Part shown: positions 1 through 10,471 of the stretch, piece after piece
How positions within the stretch are numbered: the stretch's first letter is position 1
Layout: every line of letters begins with the position of its first letter
From: Malania oleifera
Taxonomy: Eukaryota; Streptophyta; Magnoliopsida; Santalales; Ximeniaceae
NCBI RefSeq assembly: GCF_029873635.1
Contig: NC_080420.1
Span: 56,314,457 to 56,378,456, forward strand
DNA: 64,000 nucleotides
Reading direction: 5' to 3'
Made by a program: the position numbers and the translations under genes
Notes under the pieces: generated by a model
Told to the model about the DNA's origin: nothing
Database searches by the model: none
What the model saw: only the letters and a program-made list of their open reading frames with translations

Positions 1-54
1 ATGAGTCCTCGTCTAGCAACAAGACAACCCTTGACCTACTATACCCATTTCCTA

Positions 55-100
55 CATCTTATACTCTAGTATGTACACATCTTATACTCTGGTATGTACA
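55..100. repeat. 23-bp tandem duplication
   Basis: Two adjacent 23-bp copies (55-77 and 78-100), each starting CATCTTATACTCT and ending GTATGTACA, differ at one base. The repeat sits in the leader of the leftmost retroelement. No function is visible. Confidence 0.85.
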
Positions 101-145
101 CATAATTATGCGTAACCAAGTCTACAAGACCTAACAACCTGGTTA

Positions 146-157
146 GCTCTAATACCA
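146..157 (-). promoter_or_regulatory. Primer-binding site (initiator Met tRNA type), minus strand
   Basis: Read on the minus strand this is TGGTATTAGAGC, one base from the TGGTATCAGAGC primer-binding site used by many plant Ty3 elements. It lies three bases after the LTR end at 161. This sets the element's orientation and marks the LTR at 161-4698 as a 5' LTR. Confidence 0.75.
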
Positions 158-1989
158 AGCTGTACGCCCCGAACCCGAAAATGGGCCCCAGGTGTGAATT
201 TAGTAACCTAACATGTCCCTGTATCAATTAAAACATACATGATACTACACTGAATAAGGGTCCGACCCCGTAGGGTACACTTACACCCTATACACATTCA
301 CATACATATCCATACACATCAAATACGTAGTGGAAATGTTCTTTCTAATACGTACAACATGCCATACCAGAGTTTATACATGACTAGAGTTTATGCTCCA
401 AAATACACTATATACCTCGGGTGTCTACAAAACCCAGTAATGACAACCGGTTACAAAAATCCATACTTACTCAAGTACTATACGTAGCTAACCGACACCT
501 ACGCTCCCGAACGCTAGAATGCTAGTTTCGACTACTCGAAGGATCTAGAAAAAAAAATATTTGTATATTCGGGGTGAGACACCTCTTAGTAAGGAAGAAA
601 ATAGGTTATATCAGTGTGTGGCATACACGTGTTATTTCGACATAAAACATAACACGATACAGTTCCATTATTTTCACAAATCCAGTTCCAGTACATACAA
701 TACCAAACATACGGTCAGTGTCATCACACTTAAGCACCCGATACGCTGCAATAACCAAAGCCCCACAGTGATATCGTTGCTAGTATGGTGTCCACTCACA
801 CCCATCGGTGACCAGCCGGAACAAACAGGTGATATTTCACGCCCTCGGATATAGAGCCGGAAACTCTCACCCATGGTATTTAGCCGATACATGGCGTTTG
901 TGTAATGCCCCGAACCTTTAAACCCGGATTTGGCACGTTATACCTGATCATATCCTGATAAATCATAATCCATAACATACGCAGCGGAAAACATAAACAT
1001 AATCTCCCAATTATAATACCATAGTTTTCTAAAATCTATCTATAATCCATAATAAATTATCCATCACCTGCATTTCCATAAATCAACATAACTCCCAAAA
1101 CATTTCAGTATATTCACAATCATTCCTTACTCAACAGCCTTAAAATATAAAGATATAAAACATAAATTTTTACATTCCCGAAAACTAACATAGGAATATA
1201 CCATTTTCTTTTTATATTCCCCAATAATTCTATAAAAACCTCGAGCTCTCAAAGCTCGATCTCGAGGAAATCTTGAAAAAGATAAATAATCATATTCGAG
1301 TGAGACACATCTTAGTAAGGGAAGAAACGATATATTAAAATAGTGAATGACCAACATGAGTTTATAATCAACATAATATTTAACATTTGCAAATCTTTAA
1401 CATAATTCCTGAAATCATTTTCTAATCCTATTCAAACACATGCAAGATATTTTACCCACGAGATTACCCAAGGATAAGGGTGATTACCCGCCCATACAAG
1501 TAGCACCACTCTGCTATGATATTTAGGCAACCCTAAGGTCACTACTAAAGCATACCAGGGCATTTACCTTATTCAGTAAGCCCTCAAGTGTTAGATTGAT
1601 CTTGTACTCATACCGTTCAACAATAGCTTACCGACGAAGGCCCTAAGGATAGGGAAATCTACTCGCCCATACAAGTAGGTTCCCTCTGCCCTAGTACGTT
1701 ATGCGGCTACTACCACATCTGTAGCTACTAGTGCACTCGCCTTACTCAACAAGCCCTCGGGCGAAAGGTACGCCTCGCCCAATTGTAACATATTCTACGT
1801 ACATACATACTTCTAATATCATAATACATCATTCTTTTTATCATTATTCAATCATACACATTTATTCATATTCATGGTTTAACATTGCATTGCATTTCAC
1901 TTTAAGTGACTCTTTCCCATTTTACATTGTTCACATTTCACATTTAATTTCCATTTCATTTATTTCCCTTTTCATTTCATTTCATTTCA

Positions 1990-2165
1990 TACCCAGCATC
2001 TTTCAACTGTTTTACCCAGCATTTTTCAGCTGTTACACATTTACCCAACCACTTTCAGCAGTTTTACCCAGCATATTTCAGTTGTTTTACCCAACATATT
2101 TCAACTGTCGTACATTTACCCAACCACTTTCAGCTGTTTTACCCAGCATATTTCAACTGTTTACA
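1990..2165. repeat. Minisatellite within solo LTR
   Basis: Degenerate repeats of TTTACCCAGCATATTTCA-type units, alternating with ACATTTACCCAACCACTTTCA-type units, keep a 148-codon frame open by chance. It is low-complexity LTR sequence, not a gene. Confidence 0.7.
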
Positions 2166-3052
2166 TGGTTGCATTAACACACACAAGCAGCATATTTCAT
2201 TTAATATTTTCATAGTCAGTTCATTCCCTGTATATTATGCATCTCATACATATAACATATTTCTACACAGCATTTCTATTTACTCATACCACACAATTTA
2301 GTAGTAAAATTCATACATTACCTGCAAATAAGCCAACCCACAATTAACATTCATATACTAGAAAAATACTTTTAATTTCTTGCATAATTATTTTGAAAAA
2401 TATTTCACTTCCATTAGTTTAATTTCACATATACGTAACTAATAAACAATCCTAAATTTGGAAAAACATAATTTAAATGGTTGGTATTTTAAACCCATAC
2501 TAAAAAATTTACACGTACATATAACACAATTTATTTTTCATTTAATTCATAAAAATTCTGATTTAATATATATTTTTCCCCTTACTTGGTTTCTTGAATT
2601 ATGCCAACACAGACCCCAAAAAGATGCCTCCGGCGCTCACCCGGATCCTGAAATTAAAAATTCTAGTTCCATGTAATTAATCCTGAATAAAATATTATTT
2701 TAATATTTCTTAAACCCATAAATTCTAAATAAATAAATATACCCTTAAATATAGCCAAATTACCAAATTTCCCAAATCCCACTCTCGCTTTGGAGTGGGG
2801 CCTAGAAAACCTCAATTGAAAATTTATTCACATCAAAATGACGGCAATCGCGACTAGGATCATGTGGTTGTACCCGATCGCCGATTTAACAGAAGATTTA
2901 AAGCAAAATTGAGAAAATTAGGAAAAATTACCTTTCCCCAAGAGCAGTGCCTAAGTCGTTCCCACGACCAATCTGCTACAGTAGAAATGTCGGCAGCGGA
3001 ATGAGAAATCCAATGACACCTTTTGTTTCCCGATCTGCTGCAAATTCGTCGA

Positions 3053-3059
<7 letters not shown>

Positions 3060-3091
<32 letters not shown>
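3060..3091. repeat. (GA)n microsatellite in LTR
   Basis: An uninterrupted GA run. In the element's own (minus) orientation it is a (CT)n tract downstream of an A/T-rich TATA-like stretch at 3206-3240. Confidence 0.95.
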
Positions 3092-3096
<5 letters not shown>

Positions 3097-3204
3097 AACG
3101 AACGCACAGGAAAAATATATTCAGGGGGGGGTTGGCCACTTGTTCTTCTCCTCCTTCTTCTTCTTTCTTCTTCTTCTTTCTTCTTTCTTCTTTTACTTTA
3201 TATA

Positions 3205-3242
<38 letters not shown>

Positions 3243-4353
3243 TTTTTAAATCCAATGTAATAATGTTTAATTTAATAACTAATTATTTAATTATTTAATT
3301 TATCTTAATCTAATTTAATTTCTTTATTTTTAATTTTTTTTCTTCTTTTTCCCACGCCATTCCTTTTATTTATTTATCTGTTATTTTATTTATTATTTTT
3401 TTCCAAATTATTTTAATCCTTTTAAATTTCCAAGTCTTTACAGTTTGCCCACCGTAATTAGCCAAGACATGGCAAATTTCACAAAACCTGGAATAATTTT
3501 GGAACTCATGTTCCTATACCCATCAGCTTACGGTAATTAGTCGTCACAGCTATTTTACAAAACCTGAAACATTTACATACAACAGTTCATTCCACACTTA
3601 TTTGAGGTTACATCATATCATATCATTTTCAATTCGAGAATACAGTTTAATGCAAATACAGGTACGACCATCTCATTACTAAAGTTTTATACAACATACG
3701 ATTTTCCAATAGAAATAGAGACGATACCCGAAACCCCCAAATTTTTTTCAAAACTATAACCCTAAAATCCCGCATTTTCATCCTATAGATTTTTCCAAAT
3801 AAGTATCCAAAACATATATACGATCGTAAGCTACATGTTTACCAATCCCAATTTCAAAAATAACTGATATAAATAGAATCCTCTTACCTTAACCCGAAAA
3901 CCAAAATATGAACTCTATGGCTCCACAACTATTATCTAAGTTCCCAAAACCTAAACAACGAAGAATAATACTTCCTTACAATACTATTCTCTACAGATCT
4001 ACTGAAACGAAAAAGGATTCAGAGCCTAACCTCGATTTTGGGTCAAAACCTGAAAATCCTCGAAACAAAATTCTAATATGCTATAAACATAAAGATTCTC
4101 CTCCTGATCCACATGGTAACATCGGATCCTTGATTTTGGCAATAGATGGTCCGAAATCCTAGAGAGAGAGAGAGAGAGAGAGTGTGTGTGTGTGTGTGTG
4201 TGTGTTTTCAAGTTCTAGCGAGAGAGAGAGAGAGAGAGAGGATTTAGATTTCTTGACCATGAAGCAAATGGAAAATTCAACTTATAAATCTTTGACCCGA
4301 CCAAACTCGTTGACGAGACGGCGTCCTCATCGACAAGCCGCAAAAGGAAGTTT

Positions 4354-4587
4354 GTCAACGTCATGGTGAACTCGTCAACGAGCTTGAGATTTCAGGATTT
4401 CCCAAAATCCCTCGGCATCTCCTCGTCGATGAACCATTGATCCTCATAACTGAGCTGTACAAGAGACTTCGTCAACGCCAAGGTGGACTCGTGGACGAGC
4501 CTGAGATTTCAGGATTTACCAAAACCTCTCGGCATCTCCTCGTCAACAAACCACTGATCCATGCAGCCAAGCTGCACAAGGGACTTC
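4354..4587. repeat. 117-bp tandem duplication carrying GTCRACG palindromes
   Basis: Two 117-bp copies, 4354-4470 and 4471-4587, each start GTCAACG and end GACTTC. Each holds a CTCGTSRACGAG-type palindrome and a shared GAGATTTCAGGATTT block. They lie just upstream (minus strand) of the TATA-like box near 4285, so they may be duplicated promoter elements of the LTR. Confidence 0.85.
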
Positions 4588-4698
4588 ATCGATGAGAAGA
4601 GAAGCCCAGTCGATGAGCCCTGCTGTTTTTTACGCTTTTTAATTTTCCTTCTCTTTTCTTATTTATTTAAGGCACCTATCCTGAGTCGGGTTCTTACA

Positions 4699-5399
4699 CT
4701 AGGAGCCAAGCATTCCACACATGATGCTTCAATGCAACTAATATACTTCTGAGTTCTAAGTACAAAACTATTAATAAGCACCTTACACAAAATAATCAAA
4801 GCATGCACACAAGCACACAAAAGCAGATAAAACAATCCAGACCCACTTTGAGGTTAATAACCTTAAATGTAGTATCTAGTTGCAAAAAATTCAGAAAACA
4901 CGAAAATAAAAATTTGAATTTCAACACTCTATTATCTCAAATGAACTATTCATATCAATTGGGGTAATTTTTTTCCTATTTTTAAAAACCCAAAAAGCGT
5001 AAGACGCTCATTTGAGAATCTGTTTTTTGTGCTTCTTGAGCCTATGGAGCATAGAAGAAAAAGAGGAATGAGGAAGAAGAGGAATCAGAACCTTGTGGGA
5101 ATCGTTGGGCACTAAAATCAACGGCAAGAGGCTTGCGATGGCGATGGCGACGGGCAAGGGGCTCTACAAATAGCGATGGGCGAGGGTCTGCGACAGTCTG
5201 CGAATGACATCGAGCAAGGTGCTGCAACGAACAACGACGGCGAGGGGTTGGGTTGCAACAGAAAGAGAAGGATTAGGAGGAGAGGAAGGAAAGGAAGGAG
5301 GTAAAGAAGGAGGATCGGGAGGGGAGTAGGGAAATAGATAGGGAAAGGAGGGAATTAAGGGAACTTGGGGGAAACCCAAGCGACGTAGGTAAATATATT
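4699..5399. other. Stretch without a recognised gene
   Basis: A/T-rich to 5040, then purine-rich with GGCGATGGCGACGG-like runs to about 5370. Short open frames here are low-complexity. The right part may be the interior of the CACTA element whose end lies at 6161, but no transposase motif was recognised. Confidence 0.4.
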
Positions 5400-6161
5400 T
5401 ATGCGTATTAGTGACGAATCTAAACCGTCACTAATACCTCCCAAAATGTCATTAATATATTCAACTAAATTATTTTTATATTTTATAAAGAGCCTATTAG
5501 TGACAAATTTAAACCATCACAAATACCATATTATTAGTGACGAATCTTCTCAAACCGTCACTAATACTGTAAACTAAAATATTTTTACTTTTTTTAAATA
5601 AAAAGACTATTAGTGACGAATCTAAACCGTCACTAATACCCTATTATTAGTGATGAATTTTCCCAAACCGTCACTACTATTGTTTACAAAATTATTTTTA
5701 AAGTTTTTAAATAAAAAGACTATTAGTGACGACTCTAAACGGTCACTAATATATGTTATTAGTAACAGTTTTGAAAATTTGTTACTAATAGTGTTAACTA
5801 TATTATTTTTATATATTAATACAATAATAGTAGTAACGACTACCTAATTGTCACTAATAACGACTTTTAGTGACGGATTCCATTCATCACTAATACCCAT
5901 AGAATCGTCACTAATATTTTCCTGAGATAATTTATGCGCAAAAAATGGTTTCTCGTGATAGTTTGAGCGGGAAAATTGGTTTGTAGTGGTGAAGTTATTA
6001 GTGATGGTTTTAAAACTGTCACTAATAGTGTCATATTAGTGACGGGTGCTAAAATAGTCACTAATAGTGTCATATTAGTGACAGTTCTTAAAAACCGTCA
6101 CTAATACCCACTTTTAAAGATGAAATTAAATCCGTCACTAAAAATCAATTTTTTTGTAGTG
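5400..6161. mobile_element. CACTA (En/Spm) transposon end with subterminal repeats
   Basis: The segment ends at 6161 with TTTTTTTGTAGTG, the reverse complement of the CACTACAAAAAAA terminus typical of plant CACTA elements. Inward from it is a dense set of short repeats in both orientations built on TTAGTGACGG / CCGTCACTAA. These often form imperfect palindromes, for example around 5409-5437 and 6051-6107. Subterminal repeats of this kind are known transposase-binding regions in CACTA elements. I could not find the opposite CACTAC end, so the element is probably truncated on the left. Confidence 0.75.
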
Positions 6162-6179
6162 TCTGTCTTAAATTTTTTA

Positions 6180-7290
6180 CAACTATTTGCAACAATTTGC
6201 TCCAAAGGATTTCCTCTCACTTTTCACTATTTATTTTTCTCATATTAACAACCATGCATTTTTGAGTTGGCTATCTCTCCTCATGACTAGTTATGAGAGC
6301 CAGTTGGAATATATCATATTTATCTTGAAACAACTTAAATTCAAACTTTCACTTAATTGTATGCTTCTCATGCATACAATAGAAATCCTTTTCATAAGAC
6401 ATTTAGCATATTTTTCTTCTTTAAATGTCTACGCTAGCCAAGAATTTCCATGAAGGTTATACTTATCAATCATCAAATCCCAAGCTTTTAAAAAGTTCAT
6501 CCTTCTCCTTATATCCAAACATACATTCATGAAATTTCTCACTAAACCCTCAATGCTTTTTAATGAATAGCCTATGTTTCTAGCATTTTGCATTAGATGC
6601 CAAGTGCAAGGACCATGGAATGCTTCAAGCATATATAACAATGAAAATTGTCTTTGCCATTGCTACATCTTGGTCAATAAAAATTGTTTTATGCATTTTT
6701 TAATTTTATTTTTTGACGTTGCTTCTAGAAAGGCTCTAAACAACCACCCAAATGATTGTGTTCTCTTATCTTATAAAAGAAGAGCTCCAAAAATGATAGA
6801 TTGCCTATAATGGTTGAAACTAACAAAAATTCCAAAAGGTCAACCTAAGCTATTAGTTTGATATATGGTATCAATTAGTTTGATTACATCCCCAAAATGT
6901 TCGTAGTCCATGATCATTTACATCTCCTTAAAAAAATATTTTTAATCATCTTATCCACATCCATTTGAATTGCATAAGAAATAAAGAATTCTCCAAACTT
7001 TGTTGTTGAAAGTAATGAAGCAAGCTTCCTGCTACTCCATATTGTAAGTCTATTTGACGCTTTGTACAAAGGAAATTTTTTGGATCTTTGTGAGTAAAAC
7101 CATGCTTATCTTGCACCGCTAGCTTGTCTGCCAAGATATTCGTATGAGTTCTTGAGTCTTATTGCAAAATCATTAACTAAATCCTCTTCAATAGCTTGTC
7201 CCTTAGACATGTTTCTTTTCAAGGGCATCATATTGGCATATTTGAGTTTTTGAAGCTTGTGATTATGCTTGGGAACAAACTTAGAGATAA
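6180..7290 (-). pseudogene. Decayed FAR1/FRS-like MULE transposase
   Basis: Minus-strand translation, with many frameshifts and stops, keeps the order of a FAR1-related (MULE-derived) transposase. First comes GFTHKDPKNFLCTKRQIDL and GVAGSLLHYFQQQSLENSLF at 6980-7120. Next is a block resembling FNHYRQSIIFGALLL and FGWLFRAFLEA near 6720-6840, then the GPCTWHLMQNA signature near 6580-6620. It ends with a RSIQLSESLNLS-like segment near 6320-6390. CxWH is part of the MULE transposase core. The frame is broken too often to encode protein. It may be a domesticated-family (FAR1/FRS) relic or a MULE transposon; no terminal repeats were identified. Confidence 0.8.
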
Positions 7291-7793
7291 ATAATTTTGT
7301 CTCTTACTTGCTTGAAATTATCATTTATTCTTGGCAACAACATCTGGTCTCTGCTTGAGGAATTTTTGTTTATATATCTTGCTTGTCAAGCAGCTTAAAA
7401 CCTTTTTTGCAACACACAAATTTCCCAAAAGTTATTTTTTAATTCTTTCTATTCTTGTTTAGTCATTTTCAAATGCTTCCCATTATTTGACTATGCTTAT
7501 TGTAAAAGTTATATGCACACTATTTAGAATCAAACACCACCCTTTTGTGTGGTACATAGTCATCATTTATCCTAGAATAACAACAACAAAAAACAAGTAG
7601 AATTACCTTTAGCATAGATAGTAATGTATTAATATTTAAATACGTCATATCATGAAGATTAGATGTCATAAATTTAAACTACAAATACTGTATCAAGACA
7701 TGACCCCTTTTCTTCAACAATACTTTTTCTAGTGCCTTTTCAATTCTAAAAACTTATAGACATGTAATACTTTCATAATCATTAAAAGAGTAG
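7291..7793. other. A/T-rich stretch, no gene seen
   Basis: No coding or repeat structure recognised. It may be the upstream part of the decayed transposase or intron-like sequence. Confidence 0.4.
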
Positions 7794-8590
7794 TAGCTAA
7801 TAAATTAATCAAATTAACATACCTAATATATGACATGTCGTAAAGATTAGATATCATCAATTAAATTATGAAAATTGAATAACTTTATTAATCCTTCTTC
7901 AACAAAATTTTTTGCCTGGATTATCTCAATTCTCAAACTAGGAGCAACCATTAAATCTTTATTTCCAACATGAAAACTTAGCGCTTTAGTAATCATTAAA
8001 GGGTTAATAATAAATAATTTAAACAAAAAAAACTAGAAATAAGGTTATTGGGTTTGTAAGTTTAAAGAAGATGAAAAGAGCCACCACAAATGAATCATGT
8101 CCCATACGAAATTTGATCATACCTTTTATTGTGGGAGAATGGTTACACTCAAAATATTCACTATATAGCAACCAAGAACAAGTTGTTCTTTTAATAGCTA
8201 ATAAATTAATCAAGTTAGCATACCTAATATATGACATATCGAAAAGATTAGATATCATCAATTAAATTATGAAAATTGAATAACTTTACTAATCCTTCTC
8301 TTCAACAAATTTTTTTCTTGGATTATCTCAGTTCTCAAACTAAGACAACATCCTTTGAATCTTTAATTCCAAGATGAAAACTTAGCACTTTAGTAATCAC
8401 TAAAGGGTTAATAATTAATAATTTTTTAAAAGATATTAGAAAGAAGGTTGCGAGGTTTGTAAGCTTAAAGATGATGAAAACAACCACCACCAATGAATCA
8501 TGTCCTATGCAAAATTTGATTATACTTTGTAAAGTGGGAGAATAGTTACACTCAAAATATTCACTATAGCAAGCAAGAACAAATTGTGCA
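7794..8590. repeat. 401-bp tandem duplication
   Basis: Copy A (7794-8194) and copy B (8195 to about 8590) align along their length. Each starts TAGCTAATAAATTAATCAA and contains a block near GAATCATGTCC, and each ends in an AGCAAGAACAA-like stretch. Divergence is moderate, with small indels. Short open frames on both strands recur in both copies and are not credible genes. Confidence 0.85.
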
Positions 8591-8595
8591 ACAAC

Positions 8596-8620
8596 CACAC
8601 ACACACACACACACACACAC
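8596..8620. repeat. (CA)n microsatellite
   Basis: A CA dinucleotide run between the 401-bp duplication and the Tat-like fragment. Confidence 0.9.
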
Positions 8621-8739
8621 GCAAAGGATTCTAGAAATTACAAATTTTGGGAAATGTGAGATCATTCTTCCACACAAGAAGTAATTCCAACCAAGAACTG
8701 CCCTTGGAAGAATTTAAATATAAGAAAATTCAACCCAAG

Positions 8740-9370
8740 GGTGGCCATGACTCACGAGGAATGATCCAACTGATGAGCACCGCTCATGAAAACCGAAGTC
8801 ATGGCTCATTTGATGAGCACCGTTCATAAGGCCCCGAAGATACACAAACTTGATGAGCACAACACATGAGGCAACCCAAGATTGAGCACAGCTTACCACT
8901 AATGGCCCATCTGATGAGCATCACTCATGAGGCCTCGAAATATGCCCAATTGATGAACACGGCTTATGAGGCAAGGAAGGAGTGAGCATGACTCACCAGA
9001 AATGGCCCATCTAATGAGCACCGATCATGAGGCCCCGAAGACATACCCAATTGATGAGTACAACTCATGAGGCAAGGAAGAAGTAAGAACGACTCACCAG
9101 TAATGGTCTATCTAATGAGCACCACTCATGAGGCTCTGAAGACATGTCCAATTGATGAGTACAACTCATGAGGTAAGAAAAAAGTGAGCAAGACTCAGCA
9201 GCAATGGCCCATCTGATGAGCACCGCTCATGAGGCCTCAAAGACATGCCCAATTGATGAGGACAACTCATAAGGTAAGGAAGGAGTGAGCGCGACTCACC
9301 ATCGATGACCCATTTGATGAGCACCGCTCATGAAGCCTTGAAGACATGCCCAATTGATTATCACTGCTGA
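8740..9370. repeat. 101-bp tandem array with paired GATGAGCAC hairpins
   Basis: About five to six units with period 100-101 bp start near 8800, 8901, 9001, 9102, 9203 and 9303. Each unit carries two imperfect inverted repeats of the type TGATGAGCACCGCTCATGAG, separated by an AAGACATGCCCAATTGATGAG block. It lies upstream of a Tat-like LTR, and a related 74-bp array lies inside the Tat element at 26.5/36.6 kb. It therefore belongs to the 3' non-coding part of a Tat element. Confidence 0.85.
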
Positions 9371-9769
9371 TTAGGTAACCAAGCATATGCAACTGGCTTG
9401 GATTGTGTCGAAGAGTGAAGCAATCGGCTCAGATTGATCCGAATAGTGAAGGTATTTGCTCAAATTGAGCTAAACTCTGAAACAGCCATCTGAGCCTAAT
9501 AATGAAGCACCCGGCTCGGATTGAGCCAAACACTGAAGCAATCGACTCAGATTGAGCCAAATAATAAAGTATTCGACTTAGATTAAGCCGGACAAGGAAT
9601 CGGTTCGGATCAAGCCAACTAGTACGGTAATCGGCTCGACAAAGACACTCAAATTGAGCTAGTCGCTCAGTAACTAGCTCGGATTACGATGGAAGCTTAT
9701 ATGGAGGACCTTGAAACACTCTCAAATAAAAGAAACTTGTTTCAAAAATTCAAGAGTAAGGGGGGCAAC
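9371..9769 (+). mobile_element. Tat-like 3' non-coding region with GGCTCGGATTGAGCC repeats, ending in a polypurine tract
   Basis: Degenerate repeats of CGGCTCGGATTGAGCC-like sequence (9390-9680), themselves near-palindromic, lead to a polypurine tract AGAGTAAGGGGGGCAAC at 9753-9769, directly before the LTR. No coding sequence. The 5' portion of the element is missing. Confidence 0.65.
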
Positions 9770-10257
9770 TTATATACCCAAAATTAATAGGCTCATTCAG
9801 GAGAGGACATGGTTATGAAACCACCATTAACACCTCTACGTAATAGACATACTAAAGTCAATAGGAACATTCATAAGGGGGGACAATTATTAAATTTCTA
9901 TAAACCCCCCCCCCCTCTGGCATAAATGCCCTTAAATTAGTCATAGCCCCCATAAACGCAATAATGCACCCATAAATGCTAAATTGAAGGAGGGTCAACC
10001 TCCACCATTATAAGAGAGTACTTCGAGAGGAGTAGGTATCTCATTCTTACTCACTTTTTTAATATTGTTGCAATCTGAAGCCTCTCATAGTTCCTAACTC
10101 TGTTGCAATCCAAAGCCTCCCACAGTTCCTAACTTAAGCATTGAAGTGATCCCCTAGAGTACACCCCAAGTCCTCCAAGTCATTTATGTTTGGTTCTTTT
10201 GAAGTGGTCGCGATCAAAGAATGATTCACAAAAGTTGTTCGATTTTTGGCAGCAACA
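9770..10257 (+). mobile_element. 3' LTR of a truncated Tat-like Ty3 element
   Basis: A 488-bp LTR. Its start (TTATATACCCAAAATTAAT) aligns with the Tat LTR at 18750 (TGATGTGCCTAAAATATAT). Its end GCAGCAACA matches the CGCAACA end of that LTR, and both share a GAGTACACCCCRRGTCCTCCAAG block. A polypurine tract precedes it, so it is the 3' LTR. Body and 5' LTR are missing; the first base pair TG is mutated to TT. Confidence 0.75.
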
Positions 10258-10280
10258 CAACCTAATCAGTAAGTCCATTT

Positions 10281-10458
10281 CTAATAGGGCATCGTCGAAC
10301 CATAAGACTCCTCGCTTTGCGAGGGTAAGAAGAGGGTCATCACAGTGTACTTAGCCTTATCCCTACTTTTATGCAGAAAGATTGTTTCCTTAGACTCAAA
10401 CCCATGACCAACTGGTCACAAAGGAGCAACCTTACTATTGATCCAAGGCCCGCCCTCT
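10281..10458 (-). mobile_element. Au-type SINE with perfect 13-bp target-site duplication
   Basis: A 178-bp tRNA-derived retroposon, minus strand. It is flanked by identical 13-bp direct repeats AGTAAGTCCATTT at 10268-10280 and 10459-10471. On the minus strand it starts with a GGGCGGGCCTTGGATCAATA segment in the box A position. A box B-like GGTTTGAGTCT follows (consensus GGTTCGANTCC), and then the AGGGATAAGGCTAAGTACA block characteristic of plant Au SINEs. The perfect duplication suggests a relatively recent insertion, next to the truncated Tat LTR. Confidence 0.85.
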
Positions 10459-10471
10459 AGTAAGTCCATTT

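Larger units (their letters stand above)
1..160 (-). mobile_element. Start of internal region of a minus-strand Tekay-like Ty3 element, cut by window edge
   Basis: This stretch follows the 5' LTR that ends at 161 when read on the minus strand. It begins with the primer-binding site and should be the untranslated leader before gag. The rest of the element lies outside the window. It holds a small tandem duplication (55-100) and no coding sequence. Confidence 0.6.
901..3442 (-). mobile_element. Solo LTR (Tekay-like) nested inside another LTR, TSD GTTTG
   Basis: The 2542-bp unit starts TGTAATGCCCC and ends CTTTACA (plus-strand reading). It is flanked by perfect 5-bp target-site duplications GTTTG at 896-900 and 3443-3447. 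Both ends carry the extended TGTA/TACA termini of the Tekay LTRs in this window. There is no internal region or second LTR, so it is a solo LTR left by LTR-LTR recombination. It contains a minisatellite (1990-2165), a (GA)n tract (3060-3091) and a (TA)n tract (about 3206-3240), and no credible gene. Confidence 0.85.
161..4698 (-). mobile_element. 5' LTR of a Tekay-like Ty3 element, split by a nested solo LTR
   Basis: On the minus strand the LTR begins TGTAAGAACCCGACTC at 4698 and ends GGGGCGTACA at 161, with the PBS directly after it. Its start resembles the plus-strand Tekay LTR at 56552 (TGTAGAAACCCGAACC). Removing the solo LTR at 901-3442 and one TSD copy leaves about 1.99 kb, close to the 2.03-2.11 kb of the other Tekay LTRs here. 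Promoter-like parts seen on the minus strand, in order: palindromes such as CTCGTTGACGAG (4306-4317), TATA-like TTTATAAG near 4281-4289, then a (CT)n tract at 4221-4240. The flank after 4698 is CTAGG; the partner TSD lies outside the window. Confidence 0.75.

Noticed and set aside
1731..2177. 148-codon open frame with repeated PSIFQLF-like text
   Set aside because: It is translated minisatellite sequence inside the solo LTR; no domain and no independent support.
3023..3298. Open frame through the GA and TA runs
   Set aside because: Microsatellite translation (alternating Arg/Glu, then Ile/Tyr) inside an LTR.
8740..9370. Possible CRISPR-like array
   Set aside because: Units are fully tandem without unique spacers, and the setting is a plant retroelement.
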